A stretch of DNA of 8,285 bases from an uncultured Acetatifactor sp. (GTDB lineage: Bacteria; Bacillota; Clostridia; Lachnospirales; Lachnospiraceae), in contig CAOOJO010000101.1 of NCBI GenBank assembly GCA_948496895.1, positions 1 through 8,285 on the forward strand. The letters run 5' to 3'. A program made the position numbers and the translations under genes. The notes beneath the pieces were generated by a model, which ran no database searches, was not told the DNA's origin, and worked only from the letters and a program-made list of their open reading frames with translations. Of this stretch, positions 1 through 5,586 are shown piece after piece (positions within the stretch are counted from its first letter, which is position 1; every line of letters begins with the position of its first letter).

Positions 1-159
1 CCCCGGTGCCGGCGTCCTGTCCCAGATGTCCGTCCGGTCCAGGCTGAACCGCAGATGGGAGGGCTTCCCCCAAATCAGGCAGCCAGTCTCCCCGTTCCCC
101 AGGGGAAGCGCCTCCTCCCAGCAGGTGATGTTCTCCTGAAACCTCAGCTCATGCTTCAT
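1..159 (-). CDS. Glycoside hydrolase, GH95-like N-terminus (partial, runs off the left edge)
   Basis: Only the first 53 codons are in the window; the gene continues past position 1. The protein begins MKHELRFQENITCWEEALPL and continues with LGNGETGCLIWG (about residues 20-31) and then LRFSLDRTDIWDR (about 36-48). The pattern W-x-x-A-L-P-L-G-N-G-x-x-G, followed by a short stretch ending in D-x-W, is the signature of the N-terminal beta-sandwich domain of GH95-type enzymes (alpha-L-fucosidase/galactosidase group) and related families. The catalytic domain is not visible, so the substrate cannot be stated. The ATG at 157-159 is preferred because a perfect AAAGGAGGT lies 7 bases upstream. An in-frame ATG at 181-183 exists but would place that site inside the gene. 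There is no signal peptide, so the enzyme is probably cytoplasmic. It lies 59 bases downstream of the folate gene and is unrelated to it in function. A family outside GH95 with the same N-terminal domain is possible. Confidence 0.65.
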   Translation of the reverse strand, partial: MKHELRFQENITCWEEALPLGNGETGCLIWGKPSHLRFSLDRTDIWDRTPAPG

Positions 160-166
160 GCCCTTT

Positions 167-175
167 ACCTCCTTT
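167..175 (-). promoter_or_regulatory. Ribosome binding site of the glycoside hydrolase gene
   Basis: On the minus strand this reads AAAGGAGGT, a full-length match to the anti-Shine-Dalgarno sequence, 7 bases before the ATG at 157-159. It decides between that ATG and the in-frame ATG at 181-183. It is the strongest ribosome binding site in the window, which suggests efficient translation of the hydrolase. Confidence 0.85.
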
Positions 176-188
176 GGAATCATGAAAA

Positions 189-215
189 ATATTATTCCGG
201 TGTCGTCAGAGTCCA
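189..215 (-). promoter_or_regulatory. Weak candidate promoter before the glycoside hydrolase gene
   Basis: On the minus strand a TGGACT box (210-215, 4 of 6 to TTGACA) precedes a TAATAT box (189-194) with a 15-base spacer, which is shorter than the usual 16-18. The second box lies in an AT-rich patch (about 183-196) that contrasts with the GC-rich surroundings. The position, just past the stop of the folate gene and about 30 bases before the hydrolase ATG, would suit a promoter separating the hydrolase from the housekeeping cluster. The evidence is thin and the match could be chance. Confidence 0.18.
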
Positions 216-218
216 CTG

Positions 219-794
219 CTAGACGCAGATGACCTGGTAAGGCCTGATGTCCCTATGGTCGGCAGGCAGCTCTTCCAGCATCTGGCATCGATAACCTACC
301 GCTATGGTACGTAGCTGTAGCTGCGGCTTGTCCGCCAGGAACCTGTCGTAGAAGCCCTTGCCGTATCCTATTCTGTTCCGGAACGGGTCAAAGGCCACGC
401 CGGGCATCAGCACCAGCGTCCGCTGCGCCCTGTCCGGGGAATAGGCGTACATTTCCGTATCCCCTGGGGGCTCCGGGATTCCTCTGTAGCCTGTGGCCAG
501 CTCTTCCGGAGCTTCTATCCTGAAAAAGGCCATCTGCGGCTCCTCGCCTCCCAGCACCTTGGGCACATATACTTTCTTGCCCGCTTTCAGCGCCTCACGC
601 AAGACGTCCCTGGTGGAAATCTCGCTTCCGTAGCTCACGTAGCACAGAAGATATTCCGCGCGGTAAAACCACTGATGCCCCAGGATGCGCTCTGTCAGCA
701 GGGTGTCGCCTTTCTTTCGGGCTTCCGGGCTCAGGCTGTCCCTTTCGCGCAGGATGCTTCTTCTGATTTCACGCTTTTCCGAGTTATGTTCCAT
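219..794 (-). CDS. 5-formyltetrahydrofolate cyclo-ligase (5,10-methenyltetrahydrofolate synthetase)
   Basis: This 191-residue protein has the normal full length for the family (E. coli YgfA, B. subtilis YqgN). The enzyme uses ATP to convert 5-formyltetrahydrofolate to 5,10-methenyltetrahydrofolate, returning the stored folate to one-carbon metabolism in the cytoplasm. The family hallmark RIGYGKGFYDRFL (residues 141-153), the ATP/substrate loop, is intact and is preceded by LMPGVAFDP (129-137). The basic N-terminal helix (K7, R8, R11, R12) matches the usual K/R-x-x-x-R ATP-contact region. The C-terminal DHRDI (179-183) corresponds to the conserved E-x-H-D-like segment. The ATG at 792-794 has AAAGGA 6 bases upstream (801-806). 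It lies 158 bases downstream of the DUF896 gene on the same strand, with no convincing terminator between. No anomalies are visible. Confidence 0.95.
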   Translation of the reverse strand: MEHNSEKREIRRSILRERDSLSPEARKKGDTLLTERILGHQWFYRAEYLLCYVSYGSEISTRDVLREALKAGKKVYVPKVLGGEEPQMAFFRIEAPEELATGYRGIPEPPGDTEMYAYSPDRAQRTLVLMPGVAFDPFRNRIGYGKGFYDRFLADKPQLQLRTIAVGYRCQMLEELPADHRDIRPYQVICV

Positions 795-835
795 TTATCA
801 TCCTTTCGGCTGCATCCACAGCTCTTCTCCTGAGT

Positions 836-870
836 CTGCCACCCCATGTCTCGATGGGTTTCTGCGGCAG
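836..870 (-). other. Imperfect stem-loop in the gap between the DUF896 and folate genes
   Basis: An outer 5-bp stem (CTGCC 836-840 with GGCAG 866-870) encloses an inner 5-bp stem (CCCAT 843-847 with ATGGG 854-858), with a 6-base loop and an asymmetric internal bulge. No T-run follows on the minus strand, so it is not a standard intrinsic terminator. It lies in the longest spacer of the window (795-952, 158 bases), in which I see no other gene or site apart from the ribosome binding site at 801-806. It may be an mRNA processing or stability structure, or chance. Confidence 0.25.
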
Positions 871-952
871 GATTCCTGGATTGTACCTGGCTTTGCTTTC
901 GGCTGGTTTTCCCGTTTTCCGCATGAATGCTCTTCTTCATTGCTGCCGCGGC

Positions 953-1183
953 TTAGACGTCACGCCTGGCTTTCCCGCCGAATTTTTCTCCCAGGTTCTC
1001 CATGGTACCGTCTGGCCGCTCGATGGTGATGTTGTCAAGCTGGCCTCGCAGGTTGGCTCTGACGCTGGCTACATATTCCTTCCGCAGACGCGCCTGCTCT
1101 GCTTTTTCCTCCTCGGTGAGGCCCTCGTTCTGGGATTTATGGTACAGCGCGTTAATTCGTGCGATTCTTTCGTCCATGTTCAT
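953..1183 (-). CDS. DUF896 family protein (YnzC-like)
   Basis: This is a 76-residue protein starting MNMDERIARINALYHKSQNE. The N-terminal helix with R-I-x-x-I/L-N-x-L-Y/A-x-K (7-17), then G-L-T-x-E-E-K-x-E-Q-x-x-L-R-x-E-Y (21-37), and the later R-x-x-L-x-x-Q-L-D-N-x-x-I segment (42-54) are the full pattern of the DUF896 family, including B. subtilis YnzC. These are small cytosolic proteins that form a helical hairpin with a flexible tail. In B. subtilis ynzC belongs to an SOS-regulated operon with yneA, but no biochemical function is established. Nothing here shows a LexA site or a yneA neighbour, so SOS control should not be assumed. The first ATG (1181-1183) is chosen over the one two codons later because AAGGAAGGGA (1191-1200) ends 7 bases upstream. 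The 120-base spacer before it contains only that site. Confidence 0.93.
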   Translation of the reverse strand: MNMDERIARINALYHKSQNEGLTEEEKAEQARLRKEYVASVRANLRGQLDNITIERPDGTMENLGEKFGGKARRDV

Positions 1184-1303
1184 GATTTAATCCCTTCCTT
1201 TCGCTTTCCTTCTGATTGCTTTTTTTGCGGCGTTTCTCTTATTCAGCAGCTTCCTTCTCCTGTTCAGAAACCACTGGACAAGGGATGGCCTGCCGCATCT
1301 CTT

Positions 1304-3229
1304 TTATGGCGCGTACTCCCTGGCGATGGCCTCTGCCACCCGGATGCCGTCCATGGCTGCGGAGACGATTCCCCCGGCGTAGCCCGCTCCCTCTCCGCAG
1401 GGATATAGTCCACGGATTTCCGACCGAAAACATTCGTCTCGCTGGATTCTCACAGGCGACGAGGTGCGGCTTTCCACCCCGGACAGACAGGCATCCGGGC
1501 TATCGAATCCGACAATCTGCCTGCCGAAGGCCTCCATGCCCTCTACGATGGCCTCGTTGCAGGATGCGGGAAGAATCCGGCTCACATCAGCCCACGTCCA
1601 GGCTCCCTTGCACTGGGGTGACAGGTTGTCTGCGCTATCCCGGGCATCTGTATCTTGTACTTCCATATTCCGGTTGTCCGTGTCAGAACAGCCTGTGCCC
1701 TGGCTGTCCGTATTCCGGCTGCCTGCGCCCCGCGCATCTATGTCCTGCGCGATGTCTCCTGCCCGTTCCCGCGTCCCTTCGGCTGCGCTCCTTTCTACGC
1801 ACTGTCTGAAATCGCCGTACCGCTGCACGGGAATCTTTCCGCGGCCCACAGCGTAAGCCCTCTCCTCCAGCAACCGCTGGAACGCGATTCCCGCGAGGGG
1901 ATGCTTTGACCCGAAGTCATCCGGAGTCACGGTGACGATAATGGCGCTATTGGCATTCGGGCCGCTCCTGTCGCTGTAGCTCATGCCGTTCACTGCAGTG
2001 CGGCCCTCCTCGGAGGAGGCGTTCACCACATATCCGCCGGGGCACATGCAGAAGGAATAGACGCCTCTGCCATCCCTGGCCTTTGCCGTCACCTTATAGG
2101 GCGCCGCGCCTAAGTCCCCCGGCTCCGCCGTTCCGTACTGGCTCATGTCTATCATCCGCTGGGGATGCTCCACCCGAAGCCCCACGGCAAAGGACTTGGC
2201 CTCCATAGGCACTCCCCTGTCAAGCAGCATGGAGAAGGTGTCCCGGGCACTGTGGCCGATGGCCAGCACCAATTGCCCGCATTCCAGATATTCCCTGAAG
2301 TATTCCATATGGCGCGCTTCCGCCACGGACTGTCCCGCTTCCCTGGAGCGGACTGCTTCCCTGAACTTCCTGCTTTCCCTGGAATCCTCATCGGCCATGG
2401 GGCATATTCCATCTATAGGATGCGCTCTTTCCACGAGGCTATCGCTTCCCGGCGAAGCCATCCTCTTCCTGGCACCCGGCCCCTCTACGATTACGCCCTT
2501 CACGCGCCCGGCCTCCACATGGATATCCGTCACCATGCTCTCAAAAAACACCTCGCCGCCCAGCCGGATGATTTCCTCCCGCATCCGCCTTACCACGCCG
2601 CAGAGCACGTCCGTGCCGATATGGGGCTTCGCTTCATAGCAGATGCTCTCCTTCGCGCCGAACTTCACGAAGGTCTCCAGCACGGCCCGGTTCCTGCCGT
2701 CCCTGTCCTTCACCAGCGTGTTCAGCTTCCCGTCGGAGAATGTCCCTGCGCCGCCCTCGCCGAACTGCACATTGGAGGCCGGATCCAGCTTCCCGGTCTC
2801 CCAGAAGGTCTCTACGTCCCGCTGCCGTTCCTCCACGCGTTTCCCCCGCTCCAGTAAGATAGGCCGGTAGCCGTGCAGCGCCAGGAAATATCCGCAGAAC
2901 AGCCCCGCAGGGCCTGTCCCCACAATGACGATGGGAGCTTTCCTCTCCCGTCTTCCGGGTGCCGGAAAACGGTATTCCGTCTTTTCCGACCTGCACACCA
3001 GATTTTCTTTCCCCCGGAATCTATGTAGGATCCTGTCCTCGTCCCTCACTGCCACATCCACGGAATAGCTGTAGAAAACCGCAGGCTTTTTCCTGGCATC
3101 GATGGACTGCCGGATGATTTTCAATTCCGTTATATTCTGTTCGGGCACTCGTAACGCCGCGGCTGTCTGTCTCTTTAAATCCGCCTCCGTATGCCCTGTC
3201 TTCAATTTCACCTGATTGACCCGAAGCAT
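1304..3229 (-). CDS. FAD-dependent dehydrogenase, COG2509 type, with two repeat-bearing inserts
   Basis: Read from the ATG at 3227-3229 this is a 641-residue flavoprotein. An N-terminal domain of about 90 residues (MLRVNQVKLKTGHTE...) precedes an FAD-binding fold with VIVGTGPAG at 101-109 (dinucleotide-binding GxGxxG) and E127 closing the second strand. The conserved block NVQFGEGGAGTFSDGKLN lies at 153-170, AIGHSARDTF at 323-332, and GLYPCGEGAGYAGG, the C-terminal FAD contact, at 607-620. These identify the uncharacterised FAD-dependent dehydrogenase family common in Clostridia. No membrane segment is seen and the substrate is unknown. From memory the family is nearer 530 residues; the excess lies in two hydrophilic inserts, about residues 251-309 and 475-536, both with tandem repeats. 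The frame can be extended upstream to a TTG at 3239-3241, but that codon overlaps the GGAGG (3235-3239) serving the ATG. It follows the HI0933-type flavoprotein after 107 bases. Confidence 0.9.
   Translation of the reverse strand: MLRVNQVKLKTGHTEADLKRQTAAALRVPEQNITELKIIRQSIDARKKPAVFYSYSVDVAVRDEDRILHRFRGKENLVCRSEKTEYRFPAPGRRERKAPIVIVGTGPAGLFCGYFLALHGYRPILLERGKRVEERQRDVETFWETGKLDPASNVQFGEGGAGTFSDGKLNTLVKDRDGRNRAVLETFVKFGAKESICYEAKPHIGTDVLCGVVRRMREEIIRLGGEVFFESMVTDIHVEAGRVKGVIVEGPGARKRMASPGSDSLVERAHPIDGICPMADEDSRESRKFREAVRSREAGQSVAEARHMEYFREYLECGQLVLAIGHSARDTFSMLLDRGVPMEAKSFAVGLRVEHPQRMIDMSQYGTAEPGDLGAAPYKVTAKARDGRGVYSFCMCPGGYVVNASSEEGRTAVNGMSYSDRSGPNANSAIIVTVTPDDFGSKHPLAGIAFQRLLEERAYAVGRGKIPVQRYGDFRQCVERSAAEGTRERAGDIAQDIDARGAGSRNTDSQGTGCSDTDNRNMEVQDTDARDSADNLSPQCKGAWTWADVSRILPASCNEAIVEGMEAFGRQIVGFDSPDACLSGVESRTSSPVRIQRDECFRSEIRGLYPCGEGAGYAGGIVSAAMDGIRVAEAIAREYAP
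1613..1747 (-). repeat. Three degenerate 45-base tandem units in the COG2509 gene
   Basis: Residues 495-539 of the flavoprotein divide into three 15-residue units: QDIDARGAGSRNTDS, QGTGCSDTDNRNMEV and QDTDARDSADNLSPQ. The Q is spaced exactly 15 residues, RN falls at positions 11-12 of units 1 and 2, and D-x-D-A-R recurs in units 1 and 3. At DNA level the first 18 bases of units 1 and 3 (beginning CAGGACATAGATGCG and CAAGATACAGATGCC) agree at most positions, so the similarity is not only at protein level. The repeat keeps the reading frame and lies between the conserved PVQRYGDF and CKGAWTW blocks. Confidence 0.65.
2330..2383 (-). repeat. Three degenerate 18-base tandem units in the COG2509 gene
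   Basis: Residues 283-300 read as three six-residue units: SRESRK, FREAVR and SREAGQ. The DNA units begin TCCAGGGAAAGC, TTCAGGGAAGCA and TCCAGGGAAGCG, sharing the core CAGGGAA-GC at an 18-base period. They lie inside a hydrophilic insert (about residues 251-309) between a strand ending in V-K-G-V-I-V-E and the conserved AIGHSARDTF block. Confidence 0.6.
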
Positions 3230-3234
3230 CCCAA

Positions 3235-3239
3235 CCTCC
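3235..3239 (-). promoter_or_regulatory. Ribosome binding site that sets the start of the COG2509 gene
   Basis: GGAGG on the minus strand stands 5 bases before the ATG at 3227-3229. The alternative TTG start at 3239-3241 overlaps this site and has no Shine-Dalgarno sequence of its own, so the shorter protein is the better reading. The rest of the 107-base spacer (3230-3336) shows no terminator or clear promoter, only a 4-bp GGGC/GCCC mini-stem. Confidence 0.8.
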
Positions 3240-3336
3240 AACTCGCTGTTTTTCTATGCCAAAACCATAGCCCGCAAGCGTCCCCGTCCGAAGCGTCATT
3301 CTTTCATGGGCTGCCGCCCGTCTACTGGCCGCTTTT

Positions 3337-4746
3337 CTATGGACCGCTCTCCTTCCGTGCCGCCCCGCGTCCCGCTATGAAGCCGCTGCACCATGCCCAC
3401 TGCAGGTTATAGCCGCCACATCTGCCGTCCACGTCCAGAAGCTCTCCCGCGAAATAAAGGCCCGGCGCCAGCCTGGACTCCAGATTCTCCGTCACCTCGT
3501 CCAGCGGAATGCCCCCGGCGCAGACCTGGGCGCTGTCGTAGGGATTGCTGCCCACCACATGGACGCTCCAATGTCTGCACATCGCAAAGACTTTCGCCAG
3601 CTTTCTTTCGTCCGCTTCTCCTACGCTTTCCGCTACCTTCAGTCCGGCCAGCTTGATGAAGAGGAGCATCAGCTTCTTATGCAGCATGCCTGTAAAGAAC
3701 TCCTCCACCGTCCGCTGCCCCTGCAAAAGCCTCCTGCCTGCGCGCAGCGCCTCAAAATCTCCATCCGTGCAATCCGGCAGAAAGTCGACTACAATCTCCA
3801 CTTCTCTGCCAGCCTGCCCCGAATTACCTTCCTGTCTTCTTTTCTCTCCCTGCCTCGGCTTCTCTCCGCGCCTTGGCATCCCTTCCTGCCACGCTGACGC
3901 GCCTCCTCTGGCAATGGCCTGATCTGTCTCGCCATCAGGATGCCCGAGGGAACCGCTCCGTCCGCCCTCTGCGGAATCCCTCCCCGCCAATATGTAATTC
4001 ACGGTACGGCTCAACTGGAACACTGGAATCCCGGAGATTCCATACTCCGTAAGCTGCAGCTCCCCCCGCTCCCTGGCCACGCATTCCCCCTGCCAGTAGG
4101 CAGACAGCCGGGCATCAGCCCTGACCCCTGCCACGGCCTTCAGATATTCCTCCCTGCACCTGAGCTGCACCAGCGCAGGGACTATTGGCACCAGGCTATG
4201 CCCCAGCCCGGCTGCCAGCCGATAGCCGCTGCCATCGGAGCCCGTCTTCGGTGCCGCCATGCCGCCGCAGGCCAGGATGACCCGGTCGAAGGAGCGGGCG
4301 CCGTTCTTCCCCCGCACCTGGAACTGCCCCTTACGTCTGCCCTGCCGGACTTCCTCCACCTTGAACTCCGTCAGCACCTCCACCCCCGCGGCCCTGACCG
4401 CATAGCGCAGTACGTCAAGCACAGCCGCCGCCTGCTCGCAGGCCGGATACAGATAACCGTTCCTGCTCTTCGCCAGCAAGCCGATGCCCCGGAAAAAGGA
4501 AACCGTTTCCGCCGTACCGAACTGCCCCAGGAACGTCTCCAGCCTTTCGGGCCGCCCCGTATGGTAGTCCTCCGGCCCCAGGCTCTCATTCCCCAGATTG
4601 CATTTCCCGTTGCCGGTAGACAGTATCTTTTTCCCCAGTCTGTCGTTCCCCTCCAGCAGCGTGACCTTTGCCCCAAATCTCGCCGCCGTAATCGCCGCCA
4701 TCATCCCGGCGGCTCCGCCGCCTACGATGCCCACCGTATTTCCCAT
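3337..4746 (-). CDS. NAD(P)/FAD-dependent oxidoreductase, HI0933/YtfP family
   Basis: This 469-residue flavoprotein has an N-terminal Rossmann motif GIVGGGAAGMMAA (6-18), E32 at the end of the second strand, and the family block GKKILSTGNGKCNL (38-51). ILACGGMAAPKTGSDGSG (157-174) and the C-terminal FAD-contact block YFAGELLDVDGRCGGYNLQW (431-450) are also present. This is the HI0933-like family (Pfam 03486; B. subtilis YtfP). Clostridial members are often annotated BaiN after the C. scindens bile-acid enzyme, but no other bai gene is present, so a bile-acid role is not supported. The protein is cytosolic, with no membrane segments. It is longer than the usual roughly 410 residues because of a basic, glycine-rich insert (about residues 256-315). 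The ATG at 4744-4746 has AGGAGA 7 bases upstream (4754-4759), and the gene starts 16 bases after the stop of the BofC-like gene, indicating co-transcription. Confidence 0.92.
   Translation of the reverse strand: MGNTVGIVGGGAAGMMAAITAARFGAKVTLLEGNDRLGKKILSTGNGKCNLGNESLGPEDYHTGRPERLETFLGQFGTAETVSFFRGIGLLAKSRNGYLYPACEQAAAVLDVLRYAVRAAGVEVLTEFKVEEVRQGRRKGQFQVRGKNGARSFDRVILACGGMAAPKTGSDGSGYRLAAGLGHSLVPIVPALVQLRCREEYLKAVAGVRADARLSAYWQGECVARERGELQLTEYGISGIPVFQLSRTVNYILAGRDSAEGGRSGSLGHPDGETDQAIARGGASAWQEGMPRRGEKPRQGEKRRQEGNSGQAGREVEIVVDFLPDCTDGDFEALRAGRRLLQGQRTVEEFFTGMLHKKLMLLFIKLAGLKVAESVGEADERKLAKVFAMCRHWSVHVVGSNPYDSAQVCAGGIPLDEVTENLESRLAPGLYFAGELLDVDGRCGGYNLQWAWCSGFIAGRGAARKESGP
3820..3873 (-). repeat. 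Three degenerate 18-base tandem units in the HI0933-type gene
   Basis: Residues 292-309 of the oxidoreductase are three six-residue units: RRGEKP, RQGEKR and RQEGNS. The DNA units begin AGGCGCGGAGAG, AGGCAGGGAGAG and AGACAGGAAGGT. They form the core of a low-complexity insert of about 60 residues (nt 3802-3981) between VNYILAG and VEIVVDFLPD, both of which belong to the conserved family core. Confidence 0.6.
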
Positions 4747-4762
4747 GAACCGCTCTCCTACC

Positions 4763-5494
4763 CTAGCTTGAATAATTCTCCAGGAAGCTGTACAGCTCCT
4801 CCTCGTCCTTGATCCACATCATATCGATGATGTTCTGCTGCAGATGCGCCGGCAGGGAATCCAGGCTGATTTCCGTCTCGATGTATATGGTCTTCCTGTC
4901 CTCCAGATAGACCACTACCTCGTTGTCGTAGGCCGCCAGGTAGAAGCTTGCGCTGGGCTGGACGAACTTATAGTCCATCCTGACCACCACCCGCTCCCTG
5001 GAGAAGGACAGCACCTCCAGCCCCACGAACCCCCGCTCCAGCTCGGACAGCGGCGGAAAGCTCGCATAGACCTCCATGGCCTGCAGGAACTGCTCCCTGT
5101 TCATGCCCACATATTTGTCCGGCAGCTTCCATGTGGTCTCCACCACCGTATGGTACAGCACATCCGTCTCCTCCAGCACATATTTCGTGTCCACGCAGAG
5201 GGTCTCCGCAGAGACCATGACCTCCTCCAGATCCTCCGCCGTCTCCGGAAGCTCCGCCAGCCTATCTGACGCTTCCGTCTGTCCAGTCTCCTCCGGCGCA
5301 GCCTGCCCCTCCGGGAAAGAGGCCTGTCCCTTCTGGGCGCTCCCCTCCGAAGCGTTCTCCTGTGGAATCCTTGCCTCCTCCCCCTTCACCTCCGGATAGA
5401 AGTACCGGGAGGACTTCACGCCCACATAAAAACCAATCCCCAGCACCAGCAGGGGATATACAACGAATAAGCTGATACATTTTACATACTTCAT
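4763..5494 (-). CDS. Membrane-anchored protein with BofC-like C-terminal region
   Basis: Read from the ATG at 5492-5494 this is a 243-residue protein. Residues 5-24 (KCISLFVVYPLLVLGIGFYV) form one hydrophobic segment, a signal anchor that places the rest outside the cytoplasm. Residues about 35-85 are a Glu/Gln/Ala-rich, probably disordered linker. The folded part (about 95-243) has T-x-Y-V-L-E-E-T-D, then L-P-D-K-Y-V-G-M-N-R-E-Q-F, and later LPAHLQQNI (214-222) with ELYSFLENYSS at the very C-terminus. The LP-x-x-x-Q-x-x-I plus ELY-x-x-LE-x-Y-S ending resembles the C-terminal domain of BofC, the B. subtilis intercompartmental sporulation checkpoint protein. The likeness is by memory of motifs, so the function is tentative. 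The frame extends to a GTG at 5513-5515, but the ribosome binding site favours the ATG. It sits between a flippase and two flavoproteins. Confidence 0.75.
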   Translation of the reverse strand: MKYVKCISLFVVYPLLVLGIGFYVGVKSSRYFYPEVKGEEARIPQENASEGSAQKGQASFPEGQAAPEETGQTEASDRLAELPETAEDLEEVMVSAETLCVDTKYVLEETDVLYHTVVETTWKLPDKYVGMNREQFLQAMEVYASFPPLSELERGFVGLEVLSFSRERVVVRMDYKFVQPSASFYLAAYDNEVVVYLEDRKTIYIETEISLDSLPAHLQQNIIDMMWIKDEEELYSFLENYSS

Positions 5495-5499
5495 AGCGT

Positions 5500-5506
5500 C
5501 CTCCTT
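5500..5506 (-). promoter_or_regulatory. Ribosome binding site that sets the start of the BofC-like gene
   Basis: AAGGAGG on the minus strand ends 5 bases before the ATG at 5492-5494. Starting at the GTG at 5513-5515 would place this site inside the gene and add seven polar residues before the membrane anchor. The ATG start puts the hydrophobic segment directly behind a short basic N-terminus, as expected for a signal anchor. Confidence 0.8.
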
Positions 5507-5519
5507 GGAAATCACCTTC

Positions 5520-5586
5520 CACGGACATCATTTCTTCTAACTGTAATCAGTATCAGCTATTTTTCCGTTATTTATACTTACAACAT
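5520..5586 (-). promoter_or_regulatory. AT-rich gap before the BofC-like gene, possible internal promoter
   Basis: The gap between the flippase stop and the BofC-like ribosome binding site is distinctly AT-rich in a GC-rich region. On the minus strand it contains AGTATAAATAA followed about 14 bases later by TGATACTGAT. This spacing is reminiscent of sporulation sigma-factor promoters (sigma-E type: a -35 containing ATA, and a -10 of CATACA-T), but the match is partial, and no vegetative -35/-10 pair is convincing. A direct repeat CTGATACTGAT is also present. No hairpin with a T-run is seen, so there is no terminator for the flippase gene. Confidence 0.22.

Noticed and set aside
731..940. 69-codon minus-strand open frame between the DUF896 and folate genes
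   Set aside because: No Shine-Dalgarno sequence before its ATG, no recognisable domain, low-complexity polar content, and it runs 64 bases into the well-supported cyclo-ligase gene in another frame.
2165..2857. 230-codon plus-strand open frame opposite the COG2509 gene
   Set aside because: Antisense shadow of conserved FAD-binding blocks, with no domain pattern.
3021..3299. 92-codon minus-strand open frame crossing the start of the COG2509 gene
   Set aside because: It overlaps the ribosome binding site and first 70 codons of the real gene in another frame and has no motif.
3230..3336. Terminator between the two flavoprotein genes
   Set aside because: Only a 4-bp GGGC/GCCC mini-stem without a T-run is present.
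3337..4746. Bile-acid reductase (BaiN) role for the HI0933-type flavoprotein
   Set aside because: The name spreads through family homology; no other bile-acid gene is present and the family is widespread in bacteria that do not modify bile acids.
3940..4812. 290-codon plus-strand open frame opposite the HI0933-type gene
   Set aside because: It lies antisense to a gene with clear FAD motifs. Its proline-, histidine- and arginine-rich translation is typical of the reverse strand of GC-rich coding DNA.
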